64,000 nucleotides of DNA from positions 1 through 64,000 of the forward strand of contig NZ_JADCSA010000013.1 of assembly GCF_015070385.1 (NCBI RefSeq), given 5' to 3'. Position numbers and translations under genes: made by a program. Of this stretch, positions 45,217-56,412 are shown one piece after another. Under the pieces are notes generated by a model, which worked only from the letters and a program-made list of their open reading frames with translations, ran no database searches and was not told the DNA's origin. Source of the stretch: Nocardioides malaquae (lineage in GTDB: Bacteria; Actinomycetota; Actinomycetes; Propionibacteriales; Nocardioidaceae). Every line of letters starts with the position of its first letter. The stretch's first letter is position 1.

Positions 45217-46805
45217 GCGACTCCACCCAGCTGGCCCGCCAGGTCGTCCAGGCCCTGCTGGACGCCGGCGTGCGCGAGGCGGTGCTGGCGCCGGGCTCGC
45301 GCAACGCCCCGCTCTCCTTCGCGCTGCTCGCCGCCGACCGGGCCGGTGCGCTGCGGCTCCACACCCGCATCGACGAGCGCAGCGCCGGATTCCTCGCCCT
45401 CGGCCTGGCCCGCACCTCGGGACGACCCGTCGCGGTCTCCTGCACCTCGGGCACGGCGGTGGCCAACCTCGCCCCCGCGGCCCTGGAGGCCCACCACGAG
45501 CACCTGCCGTGGATCGCCGTCACGGCCGACCGGCCACTCCGGCTGCGAGGCACGAGCGCCAACCAGACCACCGAGCAGGTCGGGCTGCTCCCGCGCGCCG
45601 AGGTGCTCGACCTCGCCGCAGGCGACGAGGTCGACGTGCCGGTCGGAGCGCTGCTGGCGGCCCGCGGACCCGTCCACCTCAACGTCCAGTTCGACGAGCC
45701 CCTCACGCCCGTCGACGACTGGGTGCCCCGGCCCACCACGGCCCGCCCGCCGGCACCGGCGTCCACCCCCGAGCCGAAGGTGCTGGCCCGAGGGCCGCGT
45801 ACGGTCGTGGTTGCCGGCGACGGCGCCGGCCCCGCGGCGCGTCTCCTGGCTGAACAGGCCGGTTGGCCGCTGCTGGCGGAGCCGAGCTCCGGGGCCCGCG
45901 CCGGCAGTCATGCCGTGCCGGCCTACCGGGTGCTGCTCGGCACCGAGCTCGCCGCGGAGGTCGAACGAGTCGTCGTGGCCGGGCACCCGACCCTCTCGCG
46001 TCCCGTGGCCCGCCTGCTCGGGCGCGAGGACGTCGAGGTCGTCGACCTCGCCCCCGACGACCGGTGGCAGCCGCGCCCCTTCCCGGTCGTCGACTCCGCG
46101 CCGGTCTGGCGCGTCGGCGACGGCGCCCCCGACCTGGAGTGGCTCGACCGGTGGCGTGAAGCCGGACGCTCCCTGGCGGCGCGCGTGCGGGCCCTGCTGC
46201 GGGCCGAGGGCGACGTGACTCCGCACGAGGTCGCCGGCGTCGTCGCGGGTGCCGTCGGCGCCCGGGACCTGCTCTTCGTCGGTCCCTCCAACCCCGTGCG
46301 CGACCTCGACCTGATGATGACGCCGCCGCCGGTGGACCGGTCGGCGCGGGTGGTCGCCAACCGGGGTCTCGCCGGCATCGACGGCGTCGTCAGCAGTGCC
46401 ATCGGCGCCGCGCTGGCGCATGGTGCAGAGGGCCGGACGATCGCCCTCATGGGCGACGTCACCTTCCTGCACGACCAGGGCGGTCTGGTGCTGGGCCCGC
46501 ACGAGCCTCGCCCCAACCTGACCCTCGTCGTCGTCAACGACGACGGTGGATCCATCTTCTCCCTGCTGGAGCAGGGCGGCGCCGACCACGCCCACGCCTT
46601 CGAGCGGCTCTTCGGCACCCCGCACGGGGTGGACCTCGCTGCGCTCTGTGCCGCGACACGGACACCGCACTGGCGTGTGGAGTCGGTCGCCGAGCTCGAG
46701 CACGCGCTCAGCCAGCCGGCCGGAGGCATCGAGGTCGTCGAGGTGCGCGTCCGGCGGGACAACCGCCGTGAAATCGACGAACGGGTCAGGAACCTTCGTC
46801 CCTGA
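45213..46805 (+). CDS. menD: 2-Succinyl-5-enolpyruvyl-6-hydroxy-3-cyclohexene-1-carboxylate synthase
   Basis: A 530-residue ThDP enzyme that adds the succinyl unit to isochorismate. N-terminal signatures: VLAPGSRNAPLSFAL, HTRIDERSAGF and CTSGTAVANLAPA. The C-terminal ThDP-Mg region is ALMGDVTFLHDQGG…VVNDDGGSIFSLL. GTG 45213 overlaps menC (GTGA). A strong terminator hairpin straddles the stop codon. Confidence 0.97.
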   Translation: MSDSTQLARQVVQALLDAGVREAVLAPGSRNAPLSFALLAADRAGALRLHTRIDERSAGFLALGLARTSGRPVAVSCTSGTAVANLAPAALEAHHEHLPWIAVTADRPLRLRGTSANQTTEQVGLLPRAEVLDLAAGDEVDVPVGALLAARGPVHLNVQFDEPLTPVDDWVPRPTTARPPAPASTPEPKVLARGPRTVVVAGDGAGPAARLLAEQAGWPLLAEPSSGARAGSHAVPAYRVLLGTELAAEVERVVVAGHPTLSRPVARLLGREDVEVVDLAPDDRWQPRPFPVVDSAPVWRVGDGAPDLEWLDRWREAGRSLAARVRALLRAEGDVTPHEVAGVVAGAVGARDLLFVGPSNPVRDLDLMMTPPPVDRSARVVANRGLAGIDGVVSSAIGAALAHGAEGRTIALMGDVTFLHDQGGLVLGPHEPRPNLTLVVVNDDGGSIFSLLEQGGADHAHAFERLFGTPHGVDLAALCAATRTPHWRVESVAELEHALSQPAGGIEVVEVRVRRDNRREIDERVRNLRP

Positions 46806-46813
46806 CCCGTTCG
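46778..46813 (+). terminator. Intrinsic terminator overlapping the menD stop
   Basis: A perfect 13-bp stem (46778-46790 with 46801-46813) has a 10-base loop. The descending arm contains the menD TGA (46803-46805), so the last codons of menD form the stem. A shorter hairpin (46829-46834 with 46838-46843) follows and may serve the convergent GH16 gene. Confidence 0.85.
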
Positions 46814-46844
46814 GTCACGTCATGCAGTGTGAGCTGGGCTCACC

Positions 46845-48104
46845 TCAGCTGCCGCCGGTCTCCCAGATGCGCATCCAGTCGACCTGCATCTGCTCGTTGA
46901 TCTTCTTCTCGCTGCGGGCACGGCCCAGCTCCCAGTCGGAGGAGAGCAGGGAGAGGATCGCGTACTGCTCGGTGCCGGAGACACCCTTCTTGCTGCGCCA
47001 CGTCTCCTTGCCGTCGATGCGGAAGACGTAGGACTTCGGGGTCCACTCGACGGAGAAGACGTGGTAGCGCTTGAAGACGTCGTCCTTCTTGCCCAGCACG
47101 CTGGGCACGTTCTTCAGGTAGCCGCCGGTCTTGACCGAGTTGTACGTGCCGTTCCTGATCTTGCCGATCCGGTGGTAGGTGAAGCTCGACAGGCCCATGG
47201 AGCCCTTCGGCCCGGCGTTGGCACCGAACGACTCGATGATGTCGATCTCGGCGCCAGCCTGCTTGGGGTTGGCCGTGTGCGGGTCGGGTGCGACGGGCTG
47301 CAGCCAGAAGGAGCCGTGCTGGCCCTGGGCGCGGGGGAACTTGACGCGGGCCGCAGCAAAGCCGTACTTGAAGCTCACGCTCGACTGGGTCCCGATGTGG
47401 CCGTTGAGCCGGTAGTTGAACTTCTGCTTCTTGCCGTCGGAGACCGCGCGGCACTTCTTCTTCTTCGCCGACTTGTCCTTCAGGACGCTGAGTCGCACGA
47501 CGCCACCCTTGACCTTCACGGCGTTCTTCGCGCCACGGGAGCACGCCCGGCTGCTGAGCGGGTCACGGTACTGCTTGCGGTGCTCCCAGCTGTCGGACAG
47601 CTTCTTGCCGTTGAACTCGTCGGTGAACTTCGAGGTGAGCCAACGCTCGGTGGACTCCGCCTTCGACGTCTTCTTGCCCACGGCGACGCGGTAGGTCGCG
47701 GCCTTGCCGCCCCGCTTCGCGGCGGCGTGGAAGACGTGCTGGCCACGGCGGTCAGTGGTCGCGGAACCGACCTTCTTCCACTTCTTGCCGGCCTTCGCCT
47801 GCAGGGTGACGGCGGTGGCGCGCTTCGGCTTCACCTGCACCAGCACGGCGCTCTTCGCCTTGGCGGACTTGGCCGTCCTGCCACCGGGCTGCGCGATCTG
47901 CGGCAGCACGCGCACGGTCACCTTCTTGGCCTTGCGCGCACCCTTCTGCTTGCGGGCGGTCGGAGCCTCGGTGGTGATGGTCGGGGAGGCGCTGGCGGAG
48001 CTGCCCGCCTGGCCTCGGGTCTCGGCACTGGACGCACCTTGGTTGAGCGCACACGCAGACAGCAGCATCGTGGCTGCGAGCGCGGCAATACGCCGTGAAG
48101 TCAT
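46845..48104 (-). CDS. GH16 family glycoside hydrolase lipoprotein
   Basis: A 419-residue exported lipoprotein (lipobox LLSACAL, Cys18). Residues ~60-142 are a Lys-rich Ig-like domain. The GH16 catalytic domain (~157-415) has the ExDxxE signature in AEIDIIESFG: Glu286 nucleophile, Asp288, Glu291 acid/base. Other GH16 marks are FTDEFNG, HGSFWLQP and YHVFSVEWTPKSYVFRIDG. It probably cleaves beta-1,3 or mixed-linkage glucans; exact specificity is not readable. It is convergent with menD and interrupts the men block. Its leader between 48105 and 48233 holds no other gene. Confidence 0.93.
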   Translation of the reverse strand: MTSRRIAALAATMLLSACALNQGASSAETRGQAGSSASASPTITTEAPTARKQKGARKAKKVTVRVLPQIAQPGGRTAKSAKAKSAVLVQVKPKRATAVTLQAKAGKKWKKVGSATTDRRGQHVFHAAAKRGGKAATYRVAVGKKTSKAESTERWLTSKFTDEFNGKKLSDSWEHRKQYRDPLSSRACSRGAKNAVKVKGGVVRLSVLKDKSAKKKKCRAVSDGKKQKFNYRLNGHIGTQSSVSFKYGFAAARVKFPRAQGQHGSFWLQPVAPDPHTANPKQAGAEIDIIESFGANAGPKGSMGLSSFTYHRIGKIRNGTYNSVKTGGYLKNVPSVLGKKDDVFKRYHVFSVEWTPKSYVFRIDGKETWRSKKGVSGTEQYAILSLLSSDWELGRARSEKKINEQMQVDWMRIWETGGS

Positions 48105-48233
48105 GGGTGATTCCCCCGGGAAAGGTGGTGGTGAGCCGGTCCCGGCAGTGGGACCGTGCTGCTGAACTGTCCTGCCACAGGCTAACGGGTCCCACCGACG
48201 GCTTGGCCAATCCGCGAACCCGCGGACGCCAGG

Positions 48234-49499
48234 TCAGGCGCGGGTCAACGCGTCGCGCACCGGCACGAACTTCGCCTGCGACTCGGCCAGCTCCGCCTCC
48301 GGGGCGGAGTCGCCCACGATCCCGCAGCCCGCGAAGAGGCGGACCCGGTTGCCCTCCACCCGGCCCGAGCGCAGGGCGATGCCCCACTCGCCGTCGCCAC
48401 GGGCGTCGATCCAGCCGACCGGCCCGGCGTAGCGTCCGCGGTCCATCTGCTCGATCTCGGTGATGAGCTCGGTGGCGACCGCCGTCGGCGTGCCGCCGAC
48501 GGCGGCCGAGGGGTGCAGGGCCTCCGCCAGCCGCAGCGACGACACGGTCGCGGCGTCGTGCACGACCCCGTTCACGTCGGTGGCCAGGTGCATGACGTTG
48601 GGCAGGTGCAGCACGAAGGGCGCCTCCGGCACGTTCATCGACGAGCAGTGCGGCTCGAGCGCGTCGGCGACCGAGCGGACGGCGTACTCGTGCTCCTCGA
48701 GGTCCTTCGAGCTGCGCGCGAGGGTGGCCGCGAGCGCCAGGTCGCGCTCGTCGTCGCCGGTGCGACGGATCGTGCCGGCCAGCACCCGCGAGGTGACCAG
48801 GCCGCGCTCGCGGCGCAGCAGCATCTCGGGGGTGGCGCCGAAGAGCCCGTCGACGTGGAAGGTCCAGCAGGTCGGGTAGTGCGAGGCGAGGTGGGCCAGG
48901 GGTGCGCGGACGTCCACGTCGGTGTCCGCGGTGGCGACCAGGTCGCGGGCGAGCACGACCTTCTCCAATGCCCCGGACTGGATGCGGCGCACCGCGTCGG
49001 CCACCACGCCCATCCAGCTCTCGGAGTCGAGCGCACCGTCGCTGAAGGTGACGCCGGCAGGACGGACCACCGGGGTCATCGGCGTCGGGCCGGAGGGGGA
49101 CGCGCCCTCGGCGTGCACGGTCGTACGCCACGCGACGGCGCCGCGGCGGCCCAGCACCACGCTGGGCACGGTGAGCACCGAGTCGCCCGGGGCGTCGGCG
49201 AACGCGAAGGAGCCGAAGGCGACCAAGCCCGTGCCCGGCTCGTCGACCGCGTCGTGCACGTCGGCCTGCGCGGTGACCTCCGACCACCACTTGTCGGCGT
49301 CGCGGAAGCGGGCGGAGCCCGACGTCCGCACCTGCGTCGCGATCCCCCAGCCGACGAGTCCCTCGCCCTGTCGCAGCCAGGTGACGGGCGAGTCCTCGGG
49401 CAGGTGGCCGAGCAGGTCGTCGAGGGTCGACGCATCCACGGCCTCGGTGCGCACCACCAGGCGCGCGGGCGCCGGGGTAGGCGTCGGAGCGGTCGTCAC
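48234..49499 (-). CDS. menF: Isochorismate synthase
   Basis: A 421-residue chorismate-binding enzyme that isomerises chorismate for menaquinone. Family motifs: LEKVVLARDL (catalytic Lys), LFGATPEMLLRRERG, SRVLAGTIRR, LHPSAAVGGTPT, and FAGCGIVGDSAPEAELAESQAKF split over the C-terminus with the metal-binding acids. GTG 49499 (after GGTGG) is chosen. It lies downstream of an L,D-transpeptidase gene on the same strand and divergent from menG. The sequence alone cannot fully exclude salicylate or DHB use, but the men context supports MenF. Confidence 0.93.
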   Translation of the reverse strand: MTTAPTPTPAPARLVVRTEAVDASTLDDLLGHLPEDSPVTWLRQGEGLVGWGIATQVRTSGSARFRDADKWWSEVTAQADVHDAVDEPGTGLVAFGSFAFADAPGDSVLTVPSVVLGRRGAVAWRTTVHAEGASPSGPTPMTPVVRPAGVTFSDGALDSESWMGVVADAVRRIQSGALEKVVLARDLVATADTDVDVRAPLAHLASHYPTCWTFHVDGLFGATPEMLLRRERGLVTSRVLAGTIRRTGDDERDLALAATLARSSKDLEEHEYAVRSVADALEPHCSSMNVPEAPFVLHLPNVMHLATDVNGVVHDAATVSSLRLAEALHPSAAVGGTPTAVATELITEIEQMDRGRYAGPVGWIDARGDGEWGIALRSGRVEGNRVRLFAGCGIVGDSAPEAELAESQAKFVPVRDALTRA

Positions 49500-49542
49500 A
49501 AGCCACCAGCGTACGCCCGTGCCCGCGGCCGACCGCACCGGC

Positions 49543-50208
49543 TCACGACCGCCAGACCACCACGCGGTCGCCCACGACGACCTGGTCGAAGAGCCGAGCC
49601 GCTCCCGCCGCGTCGCGGAGGTTGACGCATCCGTGGGAGGCGCCGGCGTAGCCGACGGCCGCGAAGTCGGGGGAGTAGTGCACCGCCTGGCCGCCGGAGA
49701 AGAACATGGCGAAGGGCATAGAGGTGCCGTAGAGGCTCGAGACGTGGTCGCGCGACTTCGCGAAGACACGGAACTCACCCTCCCGGGTCGGGGTGGAGCT
49801 GCCGCCGAACCGGGCCTCCATCGTCGTCGTCACGTCCCCGTCGACCACCCACCGCAAGGTCTGCGTGGTCTTGTCGACGCAGATCACCCGACCGGTGCGG
49901 CACCGGGCGTCCAGCCCGGCGGAGGAGGGATGGCTCGGTCGCTGGGTGGGCTGTTGGGTGGGGGTGGCCGCTGGCCGCTGCGTCGGACGGGGCTGGGTCG
50001 GACGGAGCCGGGGCTCGGCCGCCGGTGTGGACGGAGCGCTGGGAGAGGGACGGGCCGCGGGCACCGCTGCGGGGGTCGGCGCGCGGTGGTCCGGGCTGCT
50101 CCACAGCAGGTCGGTGTGGAGACGGCCCCCGCCGGCGACCAGGAGGAGGGCGACGGCGACGGTCAGGGTGACCGAGGTGAGGGCGCGGAGTGCGCGGCGG
50201 GTGTCCAT
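49543..50208 (-). CDS. L,D-transpeptidase (YkuD domain)
   Basis: A 221-residue exported protein. ATG 50208 gives a signal anchor ([19 protein letters not shown]), then a Pro/Thr linker with TQRP-type repeats (~60-92). The YkuD catalytic motif is HYSPDFA…[10 protein letters not shown] with His192 and the nucleophile Cys194. A CRTGRVIC pair opens the domain. It probably cross-links or attaches to peptidoglycan, or is a related murein amidase-like variant. The domain is short (about 120 residues), the minimal form. It lies 43 bases upstream of menF. Confidence 0.92.
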   Translation of the reverse strand: MDTRRALRALTSVTLTVAVALLLVAGGGRLHTDLLWSSPDHRAPTPAAVPAARPSPSAPSTPAAEPRLRPTQPRPTQRPAATPTQQPTQRPSHPSSAGLDARCRTGRVICVDKTTQTLRWVVDGDVTTTMEARFGGSSTPTREGEFRVFAKSRDHVSSLYGTSMPFAMFFSGGQAVHYSPDFAAVGYAGASHGCVNLRDAAGAARLFDQVVVGDRVVVWRS

Positions 50209-50267
50209 GTCCTGAGGACGCGGAACCGGTGCCCGGGGTTGCACGCGATCTGCGTAGGCTCGCCTGC

Positions 50268-50957
50268 GTGGCCCGCGCTGAACTCGACAAGAAGCCCTCC
50301 GACGTCCGTCGCATGTTCGACGCCGTGGCGAAGCGGTACGACGTCACCAACACGGTGCTCTCGGGCGGTCAGGACGCGACGTGGCGGCGCGAGACCTTCG
50401 CCGCGATCGACCCGCGCCCCGGTGACCGCGTGCTCGACCTCGCGGCCGGCACGGGGGTCTCGTCGGTGCAGTTCCACGAGGCCGGTGTGCGTGTCGTGCC
50501 GTGCGACTTCTCGGTCGGGATGCTGCGCGTGGGCAAGGCCAAGCACCCCCACCTGCCCTTCGTGGCCGGTGACGGGACCCGCCTGCCCTTCGCCGACGAC
50601 ACCTTCGACGCCGTGACGATCTCCTACGGCCTGCGCAACATCGTCGACCCCCTGGCCGGTCTGCGGGAGATGCGTCGGGTGACACGCCCGGGCGGACGTC
50701 TCGTGGTCGCCGAGTTCAGCCACCCCACCTGGGCGCCGTGGCGCACGCTCTACCTCGAGTACCTGATGAAGGCGCTGCCCGCGATCGCGAGGGCCGTCTC
50801 GTCGAGCCCGGACGCCTACGTCTACCTCGCGGAGTCGATCCGGGCGTGGCCCGACCAGGAGGGCCTCGCCGCGCTGCTGGCGGAGGCCGGCTGGTCGGAC
50901 CCGGAGTTCCGCAACCTCACCGGCGGGATCGTGGCGCTGCACCGCGCCACTACGTGA
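50268..50957 (+). CDS. menG: Demethylmenaquinone methyltransferase
   Basis: A 229-residue UbiE/MenG, last step of menaquinone synthesis. GTG 50268 gives [28 protein letters not shown] motif [12 protein letters not shown]; family signatures [17 protein letters not shown] and [12 protein letters not shown]-terminal [11 protein letters not shown]. Divergent from the ldt-menF pair (59 bases). The 273-base gap that follows holds the nuo control region. Confidence 0.97.
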   Translation: MARAELDKKPSDVRRMFDAVAKRYDVTNTVLSGGQDATWRRETFAAIDPRPGDRVLDLAAGTGVSSVQFHEAGVRVVPCDFSVGMLRVGKAKHPHLPFVAGDGTRLPFADDTFDAVTISYGLRNIVDPLAGLREMRRVTRPGGRLVVAEFSHPTWAPWRTLYLEYLMKALPAIARAVSSSPDAYVYLAESIRAWPDQEGLAALLAEAGWSDPEFRNLTGGIVALHRATT

Positions 50958-51104
50958 CCGACTTCACGCGGCATCGACCGGGGAGTCGTCGGCAGCGTGG
51001 CGCGCCTCGGCGCCCACGCAGCTCAGCGCTGCTCGTGCGCCGGCCGCAATTAGGTGACGACGACGTGCGCTAAATGCGCAGGTCAGCGCCCGAGTCACGA
51101 GTTG

Positions 51105-51120
51105 GTCACCCCGGGGTGAC
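51105..51120. promoter_or_regulatory. Perfect 16-bp palindrome upstream of nuo
   Basis: GTCACCCCGGGGTGAC is an exact two-fold palindrome 126 bases before nuoA. It touches the proposed -35 (51116-51121). It could be an operator of a dimeric regulator other than Rex, or a menG terminator; no T-run follows. Confidence 0.5.
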
Positions 51121-51144
51121 GCCGTCGGCACGGGGTCCTAGACT
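51116..51144 (+). promoter_or_regulatory. Possible nuo promoter
   Basis: GTGACG (51116-51121) and TAGACT (51139-51144) are spaced by 17 bases. Transcription would start near 51151, placing the Rex site just downstream. The -35 is only a 4/6 match. Confidence 0.35.
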
Positions 51145-51159
51145 GACGGTCACAGCCAT

Positions 51160-51177
51160 TCGTGAATGAATTCACAA
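51160..51177 (+). promoter_or_regulatory. Candidate Rex operator upstream of nuoA
   Basis: TCGTGAATGAATTCACAA matches TTGTGAAnnnnTTCACAA in 11 of 12 fixed positions, with both TGAA/TTCA half-site cores intact. It sits 54 bases before the nuoA GTG. Rex is encoded in this window at 27376. In Streptomyces coelicolor Rex represses nuoA-N. A further dyad, TCACA-AG-TGTGA, is at 51180-51191. Confidence 0.75.
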
Positions 51178-51230
51178 GGTCACAAGTGTGATGACGTTCA
51201 CGTGGGAACCGCCCAGGAAGGGAGTGGCAC

Positions 51231-51590
51231 GTGGAGCTCTACACACCAGTGCTGGCGCTGGTCGTCCTCGCTGCCGGATTCGCGATCGCCTCGATCGGTA
51301 TGGCCGCGATCATCGGCCCGAAGCGCGCCAACAAGGTGAAGCTCGACGCCTACGAGTGCGGCATCCAGCCCACTCCGCAGCCCCTGGGTGGTGGGCGCAT
51401 CCCGGTGAAGTACTACACCGTGGCGATGACGTTCATCATCTTCGACGTCGAGATCATGTTCCTCGTCCCGTGGGCCATCTACTTCGACGAGCTCGCCTGG
51501 TTCGGCGTGATCGCCGTGCTGCTCTTCCTCTTCAACATCACCCTCGCCTACGCCTACGAGTGGCGCCGTGGCGGGCTGGACTGGGACTGA
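51231..51590 (+). CDS. nuoA: NADH-quinone oxidoreductase subunit A
   Basis: A 119-residue membrane subunit of complex I with three helices. The conserved loop between helices 1 and 2 is KVKLDAYECGIQP, containing the family cysteine. GTG 51231 follows GGAAGGGAG. It is first gene of the nuo operon, with a candidate Rex operator upstream. nuoB follows after 83 bases, the longest gap inside the operon. Confidence 0.98.
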   Translation: MELYTPVLALVVLAAGFAIASIGMAAIIGPKRANKVKLDAYECGIQPTPQPLGGGRIPVKYYTVAMTFIIFDVEIMFLVPWAIYFDELAWFGVIAVLLFLFNITLAYAYEWRRGGLDWD

Positions 51591-51673
51591 GCCGTGGCTG
51601 ACTCGAGCGTGCTGACCACCAACCACCGCTGTCGCCGGGCCGCGCGACAGCACGCAGCGAAGCGAGGAGTGTC

Positions 51674-52228
51674 GTGGGCGTAGAGGACAAGCTTCCGAGT
51701 GGAGTGCTGCTGACCACGGTCGAAGGCCTGGCGGGCTACTTCCGCAAGGCCTCCTTCTGGCCTGCGACCTTCGGGCTGGCGTGCTGCGCCATCGAGATGA
51801 TGACCTCCGGCGGCCCGAAGTACGACCTGGGTCGCTTCGGCATGGAGGTCTTCCGGGCGAGCCCGCGCCAGGCCGACCTGATGATCGTGGCGGGCCGGGT
51901 GAGCCAGAAGATGGCGCCGGTGCTCCGCCAGATCTACGACCAGATGCCCGAACCCAAGTGGGTGCTCGCCATGGGCGTGTGCGCCTCCTCGGGCGGCATG
52001 TTCAACAACTACGCGATCGTCCAGGGCGTCGACCACGTCGTGCCGGTCGACATGTACCTGCCGGGTTGCCCGCCGCGCCCCGAGATGCTCATCGACGCGA
52101 TCCTCAAGCTCCAGAAGCAGGTCCAGTCGACCAAGATGGGGCCGAACCGCCTGGCCGAGATCGAGGAGCGCGAGACCGTGGCCCTCAACGCCCTGCCCAC
52201 CTCCGCCCAGCGAGGAATGCTGCGATGA
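51674..52228 (+). CDS. nuoB: NADH-quinone oxidoreductase subunit B
   Basis: A 184-residue subunit that carries Fe-S cluster N2 next to the quinone site. Cluster ligands are Cys37, Cys38 (LACCAIEM), Cys103 (GVCASSGG) and Cys132 (PGCPPRPE). It starts at GTG 51674, and the stop overlaps nuoC (ATGA). Confidence 0.98.
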   Translation: MGVEDKLPSGVLLTTVEGLAGYFRKASFWPATFGLACCAIEMMTSGGPKYDLGRFGMEVFRASPRQADLMIVAGRVSQKMAPVLRQIYDQMPEPKWVLAMGVCASSGGMFNNYAIVQGVDHVVPVDMYLPGCPPRPEMLIDAILKLQKQVQSTKMGPNRLAEIEERETVALNALPTSAQRGMLR

Positions 52229-53069
52229 CGGACACCCCGAAGCAGAGCACCCCCAGCGAGCCCGGCAAGGGCCGTCCCGACAGCGAGGACGCCACCCCCG
52301 ACTCCGCCCGCCAGCAGACGAGCCCGGCCCGCGAGGACGCCGTCGTCTCGACCCCGGAGGTCCACCCGGACGGCGACACGGTCTCCAGCGAGGTCGTCGG
52401 TGACGGTACGCAGGTCGACGCCGCCGTTGGCGTCCGTCGCGGCATGTTCGGTGTGACCGGCACCGGAGACGTCTCCGGCTTCGGCGGCCTGGTCGCGCCC
52501 ACCGTCTTCCCGGGTGCCTCGTCGCAGCCCTACGGCGGCTGGTTCGACGAGACCGCCGACGCGCTCACCGAGCGGCTCACGAGCGACGGGGTCGCCGATG
52601 CGGTCAGCCACGTCGTCGTCGACCGCGGTGAGATCACCTTCCACGTGCGTCGTGAGCACCTGCTCGCGGTCGTCCAGGTGCTGCGTGACGACGAGAAGCT
52701 GCGCTTCGAGTTCCTGGCGTCGATCTCCGGCGTCCACTACCCCGACGACACCGGTCGCGAGCTGCACGTCGTCCTGCACCTGCTGTCGATGAGCTACAAC
52801 CGGCGCATCCGCGTCGAGGTCACGGCGCCCGACTCCGACCCCCACGTGCCGAGCGTGGTGGCGGTCTACCCGACCGCCGACTGGCAGGAGCGCGAGGTCT
52901 GGGACATGTTCGGAGTCATCTTCGACGGCCACCCCGCGCTCACGCGCATCCTCATGCCCGACGACTGGCCGGGCCACCCGCAGCGCAAGGACTACCCCTT
53001 GGGCGGCATCCCCGTGGAGTACAAGGGCGCCACCACACCGCCCCCCGACCAGCGGAGGTCGTACAACTG

Positions 53070-53070
<1 letters not shown>
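52225..53070 (+). CDS. nuoC: NADH-quinone oxidoreductase subunit C
   Basis: A 281-residue 30-kDa subunit of the peripheral arm. The conserved core starts near residue 100 ([13 protein letters not shown]) and ends with the signature [20 protein letters not shown]…[16 protein letters not shown]. The first ~90 residues are an unusual acidic, disordered extension ([20 protein letters not shown] and so on). ATG 52225 overlaps nuoB, and the stop overlaps nuoD by one base. Confidence 0.97.
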
Positions 53071-54406
<1,336 letters not shown>

Positions 54407-54410
<4 letters not shown>

Positions 54411-55101
54411 CCGACCAGCCGCTCGACGACAAGACCTGGGACGAGCTGCGCGAGATCGCGGCCCGCTACCCGCACAAGCGCTCCGGCCTCCTGCCGATGC
54501 TGCACCTGGTGCAGTCGGCCCAGGGGCGGATCACCCCCGAGGGCATCGAGGCGTGCGCCGAGGTCCTCGACCTCGCCCCCGCCGAGGTCAGCGGGGTGGC
54601 GACCTTCTACACGATGTACAAGCGTCGCCCGGTCGGCGACTACCACGTCGGGGTCTGCGTCAACACTCTCTGCGCCGTGATGGGCGGCGACGCCATCTGG
54701 GACCGACTCAGCGGCCACCTGGGCTGCGGCAACGACGAGACGGCGGAGAAGCGTCCCGAGGACGCCGCCACCGTCTCGATCGAGCGGATCGAGTGCAACG
54801 CCGCCTGCGACTTCGCCCCCGTGGCGATGGTCAACTGGGAGTTCATGGACAACCAGACGCCGGAGTCGGTCGTCGAGTTCGTCGAGGAGCTCCGCGCCGG
54901 CAACGAGGTGCGCTCGACCCGGGGGCCCGTCGTGGGCACCTGGCGGGAGAACGAGCGTGTCATCGCGGGGTTCAACGACGGTCGCGCCGACGAGGGCCCC
55001 TCCGGGGGACCGGCCTCGCTGCGCGGCACCGAGATCGCGCGCGAGCGCGGATGGAGCGCGCCCGACGCCGGTGCGGCTGCCATCGGAGAGGGTGAGTCGA
55101 A

Positions 55102-55105
<4 letters not shown>
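54407..55105 (+). CDS. nuoE: NADH-quinone oxidoreductase subunit E
   Basis: A 232-residue thioredoxin-like 24-kDa subunit with [2Fe-2S] cluster N1a held by Cys84, Cys89, Cys130 and Cys134 (VCVNTLC; ECNAAC). The C-terminal ~55 residues form an actinobacterial extension (…[19 protein letters not shown]). It starts at GTG 54407, and the stop overlaps nuoF. Confidence 0.98.

Positions 55106-56408
<1,303 letters not shown>

Positions 56409-56412
<4 letters not shown>

Noticed and set aside
51180-51191. TCACA-AG-TGTGA as a CRP site
   Set aside because: The half-sites are in the reverse arrangement (CRP needs TGTGA-n6-TCACA). It is kept only as a dyad in the nuo leader.
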